From: Flavobacterium flavigenum | GTDB taxonomy: Bacteria; Bacteroidota; Bacteroidia; Flavobacteriales; Flavobacteriaceae | DNA length: 64,000 nt | Direction: 5' to 3' | Assembly (NCBI RefSeq): GCF_027111255.2 | Contig: NZ_CP114285.2 | Span: forward strand, 1,674,001-1,738,000 | In this document: positions 18,159-27,963 of the stretch, in pieces | How positions within the stretch are numbered: position 1 is the stretch's first letter | Layout of the letters: every line of letters starts with the position of its first letter | Position numbers and translations under genes: made by a program | Notes under the pieces: model-generated | What the model was told of the DNA's origin: nothing | The model's database searches: none | Seen by the model: the letters and a program-made list of their open reading frames with translations, nothing else

Positions 18159-21100
18159 TTAAAATTCAACATTAAAACCAAAAGAAATCTGTCTTGGCAC
18201 TGGGTAGCGTCCGTTATCTACACCAGATAATAAAGCATCCTGATTGTATGAACCTACTTCAGGATCATATCCTTTATACTTCGTAAAAGTGTATAGATTT
18301 TGACCAGAAGCATAAATTCTTAATCTTGTGAGTTTAATTTTTGAAATTATATCAGAAGGAAGTGAATATCCTAAAGTCACATTCTGAATTCTTAAATAAG
18401 ACCCATCTTCAATAAATCTTGAAGAAACTGCATTATTAATATCATTATATGCAGATGGTCTTGGCAACGCAGCATTGGTATTTGTCGCTGAGTAAAAATC
18501 AGCTGCTTCTGTTAAATAATTAGTTCCTAAATTACTATTTAATGTACCCGACATACGAGTTAAATTCATCAGCTTATTTCCAGAAGTTCCTTGAAGAAAG
18601 ATAGACAAATCAACATTTTTGTATTTAAAATTATTGGTGAAACCATATGTGAATTTTGGATTTGGATTCCCAATTGTCACTAAATCTTTAGTATCAATAA
18701 CACCATCGTTGTTCTGATCTTTATAAATTACATCTCCTTTTTGAAATTCAGGCAATAATGAGTTGGTACCGTTTTTCAAAACTACTTTTGTTCCAGAACC
18801 ATTATCATGTCCGTAAGTCAATAAATCCTGATCGGTTCTGTAAATCCCTTCCGCTTGATACCCTAAAAATGAACCAATTGGCAGACCTTCCTGAGTTCTG
18901 GAAACTGTAACAGTATTATAAGCTAGTGTTCCCATTGTTTTTACAATGTTTAATCCAGCCATGTTTGTAACCTCATTTACATATTTAGTAAAGTTGGCAC
19001 TGGCATTCCAAGAAAAGTTCTGAGTAAACTGTTTGTTGTAAGTAAGCGTTACCTCAAGACCTTTGTTCTGCATACTTCCTAAGTTAAAGTATGGAGGATT
19101 AACTCCTCCCTCATAATCTCCACCACCTGAAAGGAAGTTTGGAAGAGGCACTTGATACAAGAAATTTTTAGATACTTTTTTATACAAATCGACAGTTGCA
19201 GAAAGCGAAGAATTAAATAAAGTAAAATCCAATCCTAAATTCGTCTGTTCTTGAGTCTCCCATTTCAAATCTTTATTAGCCGAATTTGATGGAAGATAAG
19301 AAGTTCCCATTGTGCTATTAATCAGATGAAGATTAGAATCATATAAATTGTTTCCAATCTGATTGTTTCCAGTTTGTCCCCAACCTGCTCTCAGTTTAAT
19401 ATTGTCCACATATTTTTTCGTTCCTGCCATAAAAGCTTCATTTGAAAGTTTCCATGAACCACTTGCCGAGCTGAAAACACCCCATTTATTACCTACAAAG
19501 AATTTTGAAGATCCGTCAGTTCTAACCGCAGCTGTAATTCCGTATCTGTCTCCATAATCGTAAACTACCCTTCCTAAATAAGAAGCCAACGTTTGAGTAC
19601 CAGAATAAACTCCGCTTGTAACTGCTTTTGATAAGTCTGAAGCTGCTAGCGATTTATCGTTGTTATCTTTATAGCCATAACCTGTAATCGTATAACCTTG
19701 CCAGTGTGCCCTGTTTGATTCCTGAACAGCCAGAAGTGTAAAATTGTGTTTATCCACTGTTTTTCTATAGGTCAGCATGTTTTTTAAGTTCCATGAATTT
19801 CCTGAAGAAGGATTATAATACAAATTGGCAAAACTTTTTACTGCGTTTCCTAAAGAATACATTGGATCAAATCGCTGACCTAAATTGTCATAAATATAAC
19901 CACCTACTTCAAAACGATATTCCAAACCTTTGGCAATATCAACCTGAGTATAAAAATTCCCTGAATAGTTTTTTCTAACTAAAGTATTTGATCCTAATAA
20001 AGAAGTAGCAACAGGATTTACAAACGATGTTGCTCCGCCCGCAGGAGGTCCTGCAAAAGCGCCTGATAATTCTCTAACCGCCACATCCGGAGTTGCTAGT
20101 AATGAAGTCGCTACAACTCCGTTAAATTGTCCGTTGAGTGTTAGTTTTTCATCTGTTATAGCACCACTTACGTTTACACCAACTTTAATAAAGCTGTTTA
20201 CTTTAGCATCAATATTAGTTCTGAAGTTGTATCGTTTAAAACCAGATTCAATCACAATACCTTCCTGATTTAAAACACCTCCTGATAAATAGTAATTTAT
20301 TCCTTCTTTTCCTCCTGAAAATGACAACTGATTTGAACTCATTAATCCCGTTTCATAAATGGCATCCTGCCAGTCAGTACCTTTTCCTAAAAGTTCAGGA
20401 TGAGCAAATTCTGGTCTGTAAGAAGTTGGATCATAAACTGCTGACAATGCATTTTGATGCCTTGCGTATTCCTGAAGATCCATAGAATGAAGCTTTTTAG
20501 GAAGATTACTAATTGTATAGGAACTCTCAAAAGACAACTTCCCAGTTCCTTTCTTTCCTGATTTAGTTGTTACAATTACAACCCCGTTTGCTCCGCGCGA
20601 ACCGTAAATAGAAGTCGCAGAAGCATCTTTTAAAATATCAATCGATTCGATATCACTTGGATTTAAAAGAGCCAGCGGACTTTGTGTAATATTACCATTA
20701 TTAGAAAAATTCGAGTTTCCCTGAGCATTTCTTCCAGATGTAGATGAGTTCCTTGCGTCTCCAGACATTGGTACTCCATCAATTACATATAAAGGTTCGT
20801 TTGTTCCTGTTAGAGAAGAAACCCCTCTAATTCTCACCGAAACGTTACTTCCCGGTTCGCCAGAGTTACTATTTACCACTACCCCTGCCGCTTTACCCTG
20901 CATCATCTGGTCAAAAGAAACTACTTTTAAGTTTTCGATATCTTTTGAGCTGATACTCGAAATAGCACTGTTTACATCTTTTCGCTTTTGAGTACCGTAA
21001 CCAATTACAACTACATCTTTAAGATCTTCCGCAGCTGATTTTAAAATTACATTTATGGTTTTTCTGCCGTCAACAGCAACTTTTTGAGTATTGAATCCGA

Positions 21101-21353
21101 TAAAAGAATACAATAAAGTTCCATTTGCTGGAACATCGATCGAATATTTCCCGTCAAAGTCTGTTGAAGTCGAAACTTTAGTACCTACAATAGTAATATT
21201 AGCCCCTGGTATGGAAAGCCCTTTATCATCAGACACGACACCTGATACTTTTACCTGAGCAGTAATGAAGTTACTCAGCAACAAAAATAAAATCAATGGA
21301 ATGGCCTTGCGGTTAGCATTCCAATGAATAAAATTAGTCATTAGTTTTTTCAT
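18159..21353 (-). CDS. SusC/RagA TonB-linked outer-membrane oligosaccharide transporter
   Basis: The 1064-residue protein has a signal peptide near 15-32, an N-terminal carboxypeptidase-like domain (VKVSGVVSDDKGLSIPGANI), the SusC TonB box region DVVVIGYGTQKRKDVNSAIS and plug domain (NVSVRIRGVSSLTGTNEPLY, IESIDILKDASATSIYGSRG), and then a long barrel ending in ISFGFNVEF. It imports oligosaccharides across the outer membrane using TonB energy. It is the first gene of the leftward operon; a -7 box lies about 80 bases upstream. Confidence 0.97.
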   Translation of the reverse strand: MKKLMTNFIHWNANRKAIPLILFLLLSNFITAQVKVSGVVSDDKGLSIPGANITIVGTKVSTSTDFDGKYSIDVPANGTLLYSFIGFNTQKVAVDGRKTINVILKSAAEDLKDVVVIGYGTQKRKDVNSAISSISSKDIENLKVVSFDQMMQGKAAGVVVNSNSGEPGSNVSVRIRGVSSLTGTNEPLYVIDGVPMSGDARNSSTSGRNAQGNSNFSNNGNITQSPLALLNPSDIESIDILKDASATSIYGSRGANGVVIVTTKSGKKGTGKLSFESSYTISNLPKKLHSMDLQEYARHQNALSAVYDPTSYRPEFAHPELLGKGTDWQDAIYETGLMSSNQLSFSGGKEGINYYLSGGVLNQEGIVIESGFKRYNFRTNIDAKVNSFIKVGVNVSGAITDEKLTLNGQFNGVVATSLLATPDVAVRELSGAFAGPPAGGATSFVNPVATSLLGSNTLVRKNYSGNFYTQVDIAKGLEYRFEVGGYIYDNLGQRFDPMYSLGNAVKSFANLYYNPSSGNSWNLKNMLTYRKTVDKHNFTLLAVQESNRAHWQGYTITGYGYKDNNDKSLAASDLSKAVTSGVYSGTQTLASYLGRVVYDYGDRYGITAAVRTDGSSKFFVGNKWGVFSSASGSWKLSNEAFMAGTKKYVDNIKLRAGWGQTGNNQIGNNLYDSNLHLINSTMGTSYLPSNSANKDLKWETQEQTNLGLDFTLFNSSLSATVDLYKKVSKNFLYQVPLPNFLSGGGDYEGGVNPPYFNLGSMQNKGLEVTLTYNKQFTQNFSWNASANFTKYVNEVTNMAGLNIVKTMGTLAYNTVTVSRTQEGLPIGSFLGYQAEGIYRTDQDLLTYGHDNGSGTKVVLKNGTNSLLPEFQKGDVIYKDQNNDGVIDTKDLVTIGNPNPKFTYGFTNNFKYKNVDLSIFLQGTSGNKLMNLTRMSGTLNSNLGTNYLTEAADFYSATNTNAALPRPSAYNDINNAVSSRFIEDGSYLRIQNVTLGYSLPSDIISKIKLTRLRIYASGQNLYTFTKYKGYDPEVGSYNQDALLSGVDNGRYPVPRQISFGFNVEF

Positions 21354-21665
21354 AATAAATGTTTGGTTAGTTGAAAGTTTAATCCTTTATAAAGCAGTAA
21401 AAAGGGAGTTATATTTTACCGATTTATTTTTAACAAATCTATAACAGAACGATATAGGAAGTTAATAGTATTATATCATTTAATGATAATATTTTTACTA
21501 TGCTGTTTTAAAAAAACATATAACAAAATAAAAATATCATTTTATTAAAATATTCGCAATTAAATACCCTAAAAACTCCACAACCAATAAACAATAATTA
21601 ATGAAACTCAAAAAATTAAAACGATTTCGTTAAAAATAATATTTGTATATGAAAAAAAAGTATCA
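21354..21665. other. Intergenic region between SusC and the AraC regulator
   Basis: About 310 bases of AT-rich DNA containing the SusC -7 box. The AraC gene ends at its right edge. No clear direct repeats that would identify an AraC operator were seen by eye. Confidence 0.5.
21434..21441 (-). promoter_or_regulatory. -7 box of the SusC operon
   Basis: The minus strand reads TAGATTTG, matching TAnnTTTG, with a leader of about 75 nt. No TTG at -33, which fits a promoter that needs an activator. Confidence 0.5.
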
Positions 21666-22544
21666 TTATAAAATACGCTTTAACCCAGAAAAATCTTCCC
21701 TGTACTGACTGGGTGTACAGTTTTTAATAGCTTTAAAACTACGATTGAAATTCGCAATATTATTAAATCCGGATTTAAACGCCACTTCTGAAACACTCAT
21801 GTCTTTTTCAACCAGCCATCGGGCAGCATAACCTATACGGATATCATTAATATAGTTTACAAAAGTTTTTCCGGTACGCTTTTTAATAAACCGGTTAAAA
21901 GAAATTATAGACATATTCGCAACATTAGCTGCGTCTTCTAAAGTAATTTTATCTGAAAAATGTTTTTGCACATATTCATAAACCAACTTCATTTTATCAT
22001 AATCATCAAAAGTATCGTAATCTACTGTATACGTAGAAAGCAGCCTCTGATTTCTGGAATTTGCTAAATCATACAACAACGAAGTAATTTCTAAAAAATA
22101 ATCCATACCATCTAATTTAGAGAGCTTTATCAATCTTGGAGTTAACTCTTCGGCTACTTTTTTAGAAAACAAAATACCATGAATAGAGCGATTAAACATG
22201 TCCCGAATCGGATTCATAATTCGTCTTGAAAGTAAGGATTCGTGAAACAAATCATTATGAAACTGGATCGTAATTTCATGAATTTTTTTACTTGTACATT
22301 TATTTAACTCCCAGCCGTGATATAAATTTGGACCAATAAGAACCAATTCAACATTATCAATTTCCTCAATATTATCTCCCACGACACGCCTAACTCCTTT
22401 TCCGTTTAAAATAAAATTAATTTCAAATTCAGGATGATAATGCACCGGAAAATCAAAACTATCTTTAATTCTGTCAAAGACTAAAAAACTATCCCCACTT
22501 GAGAGTGGAGCAATTTCTCTATAAAAATTTTTAGCAGTACTCAT
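21666..22544 (-). CDS. AraC-family transcriptional regulator with cupin sensor
   Basis: The 292-residue protein has an N-terminal cupin-like domain (FPVHYHPEFEINFILNGKGVR near 33-53, then LIGPNLYHGWEL) and a C-terminal AraC double helix-turn-helix (about 185-285): ITLEDAANVANMSIISFNRF, KKRTGKTFVNYIN, VSEVAFKSGFNNIANFNRSF and CTPSQYRE. It sits between the two divergent PUL operons, so it most likely senses a mannan-derived sugar and controls them. It belongs to none of the usual SusR, hybrid two-component or ECF-sigma PUL regulator types. Confidence 0.9.
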   Translation of the reverse strand: MSTAKNFYREIAPLSSGDSFLVFDRIKDSFDFPVHYHPEFEINFILNGKGVRRVVGDNIEEIDNVELVLIGPNLYHGWELNKCTSKKIHEITIQFHNDLFHESLLSRRIMNPIRDMFNRSIHGILFSKKVAEELTPRLIKLSKLDGMDYFLEITSLLYDLANSRNQRLLSTYTVDYDTFDDYDKMKLVYEYVQKHFSDKITLEDAANVANMSIISFNRFIKKRTGKTFVNYINDIRIGYAARWLVEKDMSVSEVAFKSGFNNIANFNRSFKAIKNCTPSQYREDFSGLKRIL

Positions 22545-22624
22545 CTTACAATATATTTTTAAAGGATATGATACAATAAATTCAATTGCAATAATATGAT
22601 ATATAATTGATAAAATAATATTAA

Positions 22625-22652
22625 TTGAAGTATAAACATCCGATTATCTTTG
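22625..22652 (+). promoter_or_regulatory. Promoter of the rightward mannan operon
   Basis: TTG (22625-22627), exactly 17 bases, then TATCTTTG (22645-22652), a full match to the Flavobacterium consensus. It implies a transcript start near 22659 and a leader of about 190 nt before the GH26 ATG at 22849. The leader is AT-rich, with no stable hairpin seen. Confidence 0.7.
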
Positions 22653-22848
22653 AAAAATAAAATTATCATTTCCTTTAAAACAACATTAATATTAAGCATT
22701 AATGATTTTTAACCTAATATTTTTTTATAGTTTTAATAATTTTAAAGAAAATATGACATTAATTCCTATTTGGAAAATAAAGGAAATTACAATACACTAT
22801 TTAAGTAGAAATTACTTTCTACTTTATTTAAAAACAAGTAGTCAAAAA

Positions 22849-23994
22849 ATGAAAAAAAACATAATAGTCCTTATAATATCAGCCTTTACGGGAATTTCAT
22901 GTTCATCACAGACAGTTACAGATAATATTAATTTGTCACTTTCAGATAAAAAATCTACACCCGAAACAGTTTTACTTTATAAAAAACTGAATGTATTAAC
23001 TCAAAAAGGATATCTTTTTGGACATCAGGATGACCTGGCTTATGGTGTAAACTGGAAATATCAAAATGGAAGAAGTGATGTAAAAGAAGTTTGCGGCGAC
23101 TATCCCGCCGTTTATGGATGGGATATCGCGGGCCTGGAAAAGGACGAACATCATAATATTGACGGAGTTCCTTTTGAAAAAATGAAACAATACATAAAAG
23201 AGGCGAATGAACGAGGAGGGATTTCAACAATAAGCTGGCATTTTGACAATCCGGCAACCGGAAAAAATGCCTGGGATAACACTCCAAACTCACTCAAGAC
23301 CATTTTACCGGGTGAAAAAAATCATGTAAAATTCACGTCCTGGCTTGATAAAGCAGCCGGTTTCTTTTTATCATTAAAAGATAAAAAAGGAAAAAACATT
23401 CCAATTATTTTCAGGCCTTACCATGAATTGACTGGCGGCTGGTTCTGGTGGGGAAAAGGAAACTGTACTCCCGAAGAATTTAAAGCAATCTGGAAATTCA
23501 CTTTCGAATACCTCCAAAAAAAAGGAGTTCATAACTTAATTTACGTATATAACACAAGTAGTTTCAACTCCAAAGAAGCTTTTTTAGAAAACTATCCGGG
23601 CGATGAATATGCTGATATTTTAAGCTTTGACACTTACCAAAATGCTGATGACAAAAACGGCGAAAAATTCATAGCCGAAGTCCAGAGTCAGTTTAGAATC
23701 ATAAATGAAATTGCTCAAAAAAAACATAAATTAATTGCTTTGGCAGAAGCAGGGTATGAAGCCATTCCAGATCCCAAATGGTGGACAGACACTTTTTCTA
23801 AAGCTATTGGGGATTATAAAATTTCATACGCTTTGCTCTGGAGAAATCATGGCTGGCAGGAAAAAGAACAAAAAATGCATTATTATGCTCCCTACCCTGG
23901 TCAGATAAGTGAAAAAGATTTTGTCGAATTTTACAAACTTGATAAAACTTTATTTGAAAAAGACATTCAAAAACTATCAAAAAAAATAAACTAA
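22849..23994 (+). CDS. GH26 endo-beta-1,4-mannanase (mannobiose-forming type)
   Basis: A 381-residue secreted enzyme or lipoprotein (hydrophobic 4-17, then ISCSS with Cys18). The GH26 acid/base is Glu193 in IIFRPYHELTGGWFWWG and the nucleophile Glu300 in LAEAGYEA; GYLFGHQDDLAYG near 54 and TISWHFDNP near 127 are family blocks. An ATG 49 codons upstream gives a Lys/Phe/Tyr-rich extension with no signal peptide, so 22849 is chosen. It heads the operon with the GPH, GH130 and epimerase genes, the same gene set as the Bacteroides fragilis mannan pathway, where GH26 releases mannobiose. Confidence 0.93.
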   Translation: MKKNIIVLIISAFTGISCSSQTVTDNINLSLSDKKSTPETVLLYKKLNVLTQKGYLFGHQDDLAYGVNWKYQNGRSDVKEVCGDYPAVYGWDIAGLEKDEHHNIDGVPFEKMKQYIKEANERGGISTISWHFDNPATGKNAWDNTPNSLKTILPGEKNHVKFTSWLDKAAGFFLSLKDKKGKNIPIIFRPYHELTGGWFWWGKGNCTPEEFKAIWKFTFEYLQKKGVHNLIYVYNTSSFNSKEAFLENYPGDEYADILSFDTYQNADDKNGEKFIAEVQSQFRIINEIAQKKHKLIALAEAGYEAIPDPKWWTDTFSKAIGDYKISYALLWRNHGWQEKEQKMHYYAPYPGQISEKDFVEFYKLDKTLFEKDIQKLSKKIN

Positions 23995-24024
23995 CCTAAC
24001 TATACAACCTTTAAAATAAATCTA

Positions 24025-25416
24025 ATGCACGAAAAAATCAGCTTGAAAGAAAAAATAGGCTACGGACTTGGAGACGCCGCCTCTTCTATGTTCTGGAAAA
24101 TATTCAGCATGTATCTTCTGTTTTTCTACACCGATGTTTTCGGACTGGCACCAGCAGTAGTTGGAACTATGTTTTTAATTACCCGAATCTGGGATTCCTG
24201 CTTTGATCCAATTGTTGGAATCATAGCTGACAGAACCAAATCCAAATGGGGAAAATTCAGGCCTTATTTATTATGGATCGCTATACCATTTGCTGTAATT
24301 GGAGTTTTGACTTTTTACACTCCTGATTTTGATGAAAAAGGAAAAATAATCTATGCCTACGTAACGTACTCTTTAATGATGATGATTTACTCACTTATTA
24401 ATGTTCCGTACGCATCACTTTTAGGCGTAATGTCTTCTGACCGAAAAGACAGAAACACATTATCCTCTTACCGAATGGTTTTTGCCTTTGGAGGAAGCCT
24501 TTTAGCTCTTTGGTTAATCGAACCTTTAGTAAATTATTTTGGAGGAAATCTTAATTCAAAAACCGGCTGGCTGGCTACAATAGCTGTATTCGGAATTATA
24601 ACAACCGTGTTTTTCTGGGCTTGTTTTTTCTGGACAAAAGAAAGGATAAAACCAATAGATGAGGAACAAGCAAATCTAAAGGAAGATTTAAAAGATTTAG
24701 TAAAGAACAGGCCCTGGTGGATTTTACTGGGAGCCGGAATTGGGGCATTAGTATTCAACTCTATCCGTGATGGTGCAGCAGTTTATTATTTTAAATATTA
24801 TGTAAGCAGCAATGTAAATTTTGATTTTAACCTTTTCGGAACAGATTTTCACATGACGCCAACTTCTATTTATTTAGTATTAGGACAGGCAGCCAATATT
24901 ATTGGAGTGATTGCAGCAACACCGCTGGCTAATAAATTCGGGAAAAAGAAAACCTTTTTTGGCGCAATGACTTTTGCTGCAATCCTGAGTTTAATTTTCT
25001 ATGTCTTCGGAAAAGAAGATGTTTTCTTAATCATGAGTTTTCAAATATTAATTAGCATTTGTGCCGGCTGTATCTTTCCTCTTATCTGGTCTATGTATGC
25101 TGACAGCGCCGATTATTCAGAATGGAAACAAGGACGCAGGGCTACGGGATTGGTTTTTTCAGCATCATCAATGTCACAAAAATTCGGATGGACTATTGGC
25201 GGTGCAGGAGCTGGTTGGCTTCTGGGCTACTACGGTTTTCAGGCGAATGTTGAACAAACTGCCACGGCGCAAAACGGAATTCAATTAATGTTAAGTATTC
25301 TTCCTGCAATTGCTGCAGCAATATCAGTGGGTTTTATAGCATTCTATCCTTTAACCGAAGAAAAGCTGCAAACTATAGAACAGGACTTGAATGCAAAAAG
25401 AGACCAAAAAAAATAA
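24025..25416 (+). CDS. GPH-family sugar:cation symporter (probable mannobiose importer)
   Basis: The 463-residue inner-membrane protein has about 12 hydrophobic segments. The GPH/MelB signature is clear at the N-terminus: KIGYGLGDAASSMFWKIFS, then RIWDSCFDPIVGIIADRTKS and KWGKFRPYLLW. It lies 30 bases after GH26 and 25 bases before GH130. Its position suggests it carries beta-1,4-mannobiose into the cytoplasm for the epimerase and phosphorylase. Substrate assignment is by context. Confidence 0.9.
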   Translation: MHEKISLKEKIGYGLGDAASSMFWKIFSMYLLFFYTDVFGLAPAVVGTMFLITRIWDSCFDPIVGIIADRTKSKWGKFRPYLLWIAIPFAVIGVLTFYTPDFDEKGKIIYAYVTYSLMMMIYSLINVPYASLLGVMSSDRKDRNTLSSYRMVFAFGGSLLALWLIEPLVNYFGGNLNSKTGWLATIAVFGIITTVFFWACFFWTKERIKPIDEEQANLKEDLKDLVKNRPWWILLGAGIGALVFNSIRDGAAVYYFKYYVSSNVNFDFNLFGTDFHMTPTSIYLVLGQAANIIGVIAATPLANKFGKKKTFFGAMTFAAILSLIFYVFGKEDVFLIMSFQILISICAGCIFPLIWSMYADSADYSEWKQGRRATGLVFSASSMSQKFGWTIGGAGAGWLLGYYGFQANVEQTATAQNGIQLMLSILPAIAAAISVGFIAFYPLTEEKLQTIEQDLNAKRDQKK

Positions 25417-25441
25417 AATACAGATTTAGAAATCAATTTAT

Positions 25442-26629
25442 ATGACAACAATAACGGCCGCTACATTTCAGGATAGAAAAGTAGCATTAGAAAAGGAACA
25501 TCAAACACTCATTGGACTAAAAAACGAACCTCAAAATACAATCGGAAACGGTATTTATCAGCGATATAAAAATCCGGTAGTGACCGCTGCTCATGTACCA
25601 TTGAACTGGCGCTTTGATTTCAACGAAGATACAAACCCTTTTTTACTGGAACGTATCGGAATGAATGCTGCGTTTAATGCGGGAGCCATCAAATGGAACG
25701 GTAAATATTTACTCGCCGTTCGTGTTGAAGGTATTGACAGAAAATCTTTTTTTGCCATTGCCGAAAGTCCAAACGGGAGTGATAATTTCGAATTTTGGGA
25801 CAAACCGTGCGTCATTCCGCAAACAGAAGAACCGGACACCAATGTGTACGATATGCGTTTGGTACAGCACGAAGACGGCTGGATTTACGGTATTTTTTGT
25901 ACAGAAAGAAAAGATCCGAAGGCTCCAAAAGGAGACACTAGTTCAGCTATAGCCAATGCAGGGATAGTCCGTACAAAAGATTTAGTGAACTGGGAAAGAC
26001 TTCCTGATTTAATTTCGAATACAGGACAGCAGCGCAATGTTGTTTTACATCCTGAATTTGTTAACGGTAAATACGCCTTGTACACACGCCCGCAGGATGG
26101 TTTTATTGATGTTGGATCTGGCGGCGGAATTGGTTTAGGCTATGTTGATGATATGACAAATCCGGTTGTAAAAGAAGAAAAAATCATCTTCGGAAAACAG
26201 TATCACACCATATATGAATTAAAAAACGGCCTTGGCCCTGCTCCTATTAAAACACAAAAAGGCTGGCTGCATTTAGCACATGGCGTTCGTAACACTGCTG
26301 CAGGTTTACGCTACACTTTGTATATGTTTATGACCGATCTAAATGATATTTCGAAAGTTACCCACATTCCTGCCGGACATTTCATGGGACCAGAAGGTAT
26401 CGAAAGAGTTGGTGATGTATCTAATGTATTATTTTCTAACGGATGGATTGAAGACACTGATGGAACTGTTTACATCTATTATGCATCATCAGATACGAGA
26501 ATGCATGTTGCTGTTTCTTCTGTAGAAAAACTGGTTGATTATGTTACGAATACTCCTGAGGACACCTTTATTTCTGCAGGATCAGTAGAAACAATCATCA
26601 GCCAGATTGAAAAAAATAACGCAATATAA
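25442..26629 (+). CDS. GH130 4-O-beta-mannosylglucose phosphorylase
   Basis: The 395-residue cytoplasmic protein has a GH130 five-bladed propeller; the expected catalytic Asp is Asp137 in NVYDMRLVQHEDGW, and phosphate-site Arg/His residues lie in NTGQQRNVVLHPEF and LYTRPQDGF. Full-length similarity in memory is to the B. fragilis mannosylglucose phosphorylase (subfamily GH130_1), which converts mannosyl-1,4-glucose plus phosphate to mannose-1-phosphate and glucose. The adjacent epimerase (3-base gap) supports this over the mannobiose phosphorylases. Confidence 0.93.
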   Translation: MTTITAATFQDRKVALEKEHQTLIGLKNEPQNTIGNGIYQRYKNPVVTAAHVPLNWRFDFNEDTNPFLLERIGMNAAFNAGAIKWNGKYLLAVRVEGIDRKSFFAIAESPNGSDNFEFWDKPCVIPQTEEPDTNVYDMRLVQHEDGWIYGIFCTERKDPKAPKGDTSSAIANAGIVRTKDLVNWERLPDLISNTGQQRNVVLHPEFVNGKYALYTRPQDGFIDVGSGGGIGLGYVDDMTNPVVKEEKIIFGKQYHTIYELKNGLGPAPIKTQKGWLHLAHGVRNTAAGLRYTLYMFMTDLNDISKVTHIPAGHFMGPEGIERVGDVSNVLFSNGWIEDTDGTVYIYYASSDTRMHVAVSSVEKLVDYVTNTPEDTFISAGSVETIISQIEKNNAI

Positions 26630-26632
26630 TTC

Positions 26633-27826
26633 ATGGTATCATCAATATTACAACAGCTAAAAACCGAATTATCAGCTGAACTTGATGCTATTTTAGACTA
26701 TTGGGCAAAAAATACAATTGATAATAAAAATGATGGTTTTGTTGGTCAGATTGATAGCAATGAAAAAATAATACCTGATGCTGATAAAGGTTCTGTTCTA
26801 AACGCCAGGATTTTATGGTCTTTCTCAGCGAGTTATCAGGTTACTCAAAATGAAGAACATAAAAAAATAGCTGAAAGGGCTTTTAAATGTATTTCAAATC
26901 ATTTTTATGATCCTGAATTTGGAGGTTTATTTTGGAGCATCAATTCAGATACAACACCAAAAGATACTAAAAATCAAATTTATGGTTTAGCTTTTGCCAT
27001 TTATGGCCTGTCTGAATATTATGTGATTTCAAAAGATGAAAAAGCTCTGGCAATTGCAATCAATCTGTATTTAACAATCCAAAAATACAGTTACGACCCT
27101 GTAAACAAAGGTTATTTAGAGGCTTTTACAAGAGACTGGCAGCCTATTGAAGATTTGCGGCTGAGCAGTAAAGATGCTAATGAAAAGAAAACCATGAACA
27201 CGCATCTGCATATTATTGAAGCTTATGCGAATTTATTCAGGGTTTGGAAAAATCCAAAACTGCAAAGTGATATTATAGAATTATTGCAAACCATAGAAGA
27301 ACATTTTATCAATACCAGAACGGGACATTTGCATTTGTTTTTTGACGAAAACTGGATTGAAAAACCAGATGTTATTTCGTACGGTCATGATATTGAAGCC
27401 GCCTGGCTTTTATTGCAGTGTGCTGAAATTTCAGAAGATGAAAACCTGATTGCTAATTATAAAAGACATGCCATTCAAATAGCAGAAGTTGCGCAGGAGG
27501 GTTTAGATTCAGACGGCGGTTTGTGGTATGAATTTGATCCAAAAACAAACAATCTTATAGCAGAAAAACATTGGTGGGTACAGGCCGAAGCTTTAATAGG
27601 TTTTTACAATGCATATCAATTAACCCGTGATGAAAAGTTTTTAGACATTGTATTGAAAAACTGGGAATTTATAAAAAATCACATTTTAGACCAGCAAAAT
27701 GGAGAATGGTTTTGGGGAGTTTACAAGGATTACAGCCTGATTCAGAAAGACAAAGCCGGCTTCTGGAAATGTCCTTACCACAACAGCCGTGCCTGTCTGG
27801 AACTGATGCAAAGAATAAAAACTTAA
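26633..27826 (+). CDS. Cellobiose/mannobiose 2-epimerase (AGE family)
   Basis: This 397-residue cytoplasmic (alpha/alpha)6-barrel protein epimerises the reducing-end sugar of beta-1,4 disaccharides. His193 (NTHLH), His252 and Glu255 (YGHDIEAAW) and His383 (CPYHNSRACLE) match, at a constant offset of 9, the His184/243/374 and Glu246 I recall for the Ruminococcus albus enzyme. It turns mannobiose into mannosyl-glucose for the GH130 enzyme encoded just upstream. The genes are separated by 3 bases and are surely co-transcribed. Confidence 0.94.
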   Translation: MVSSILQQLKTELSAELDAILDYWAKNTIDNKNDGFVGQIDSNEKIIPDADKGSVLNARILWSFSASYQVTQNEEHKKIAERAFKCISNHFYDPEFGGLFWSINSDTTPKDTKNQIYGLAFAIYGLSEYYVISKDEKALAIAINLYLTIQKYSYDPVNKGYLEAFTRDWQPIEDLRLSSKDANEKKTMNTHLHIIEAYANLFRVWKNPKLQSDIIELLQTIEEHFINTRTGHLHLFFDENWIEKPDVISYGHDIEAAWLLLQCAEISEDENLIANYKRHAIQIAEVAQEGLDSDGGLWYEFDPKTNNLIAEKHWWVQAEALIGFYNAYQLTRDEKFLDIVLKNWEFIKNHILDQQNGEWFWGVYKDYSLIQKDKAGFWKCPYHNSRACLELMQRIKT

Positions 27827-27963
27827 ATTATTTCACTTTCATAAAACTGATTATTGCATTAAAAAAACAATTATGAAATCGCCATTAACAAGTTTGCAAA
27901 AGCAAAATCTACAAATAAAAAGGCGATCCCATATATGACCTTTAAAAAATAAATTTCACATAT

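Noticed and set aside
22702..22848. Upstream ATG for GH26
   Set aside because: It adds 49 residues before the signal peptide, which would block export.
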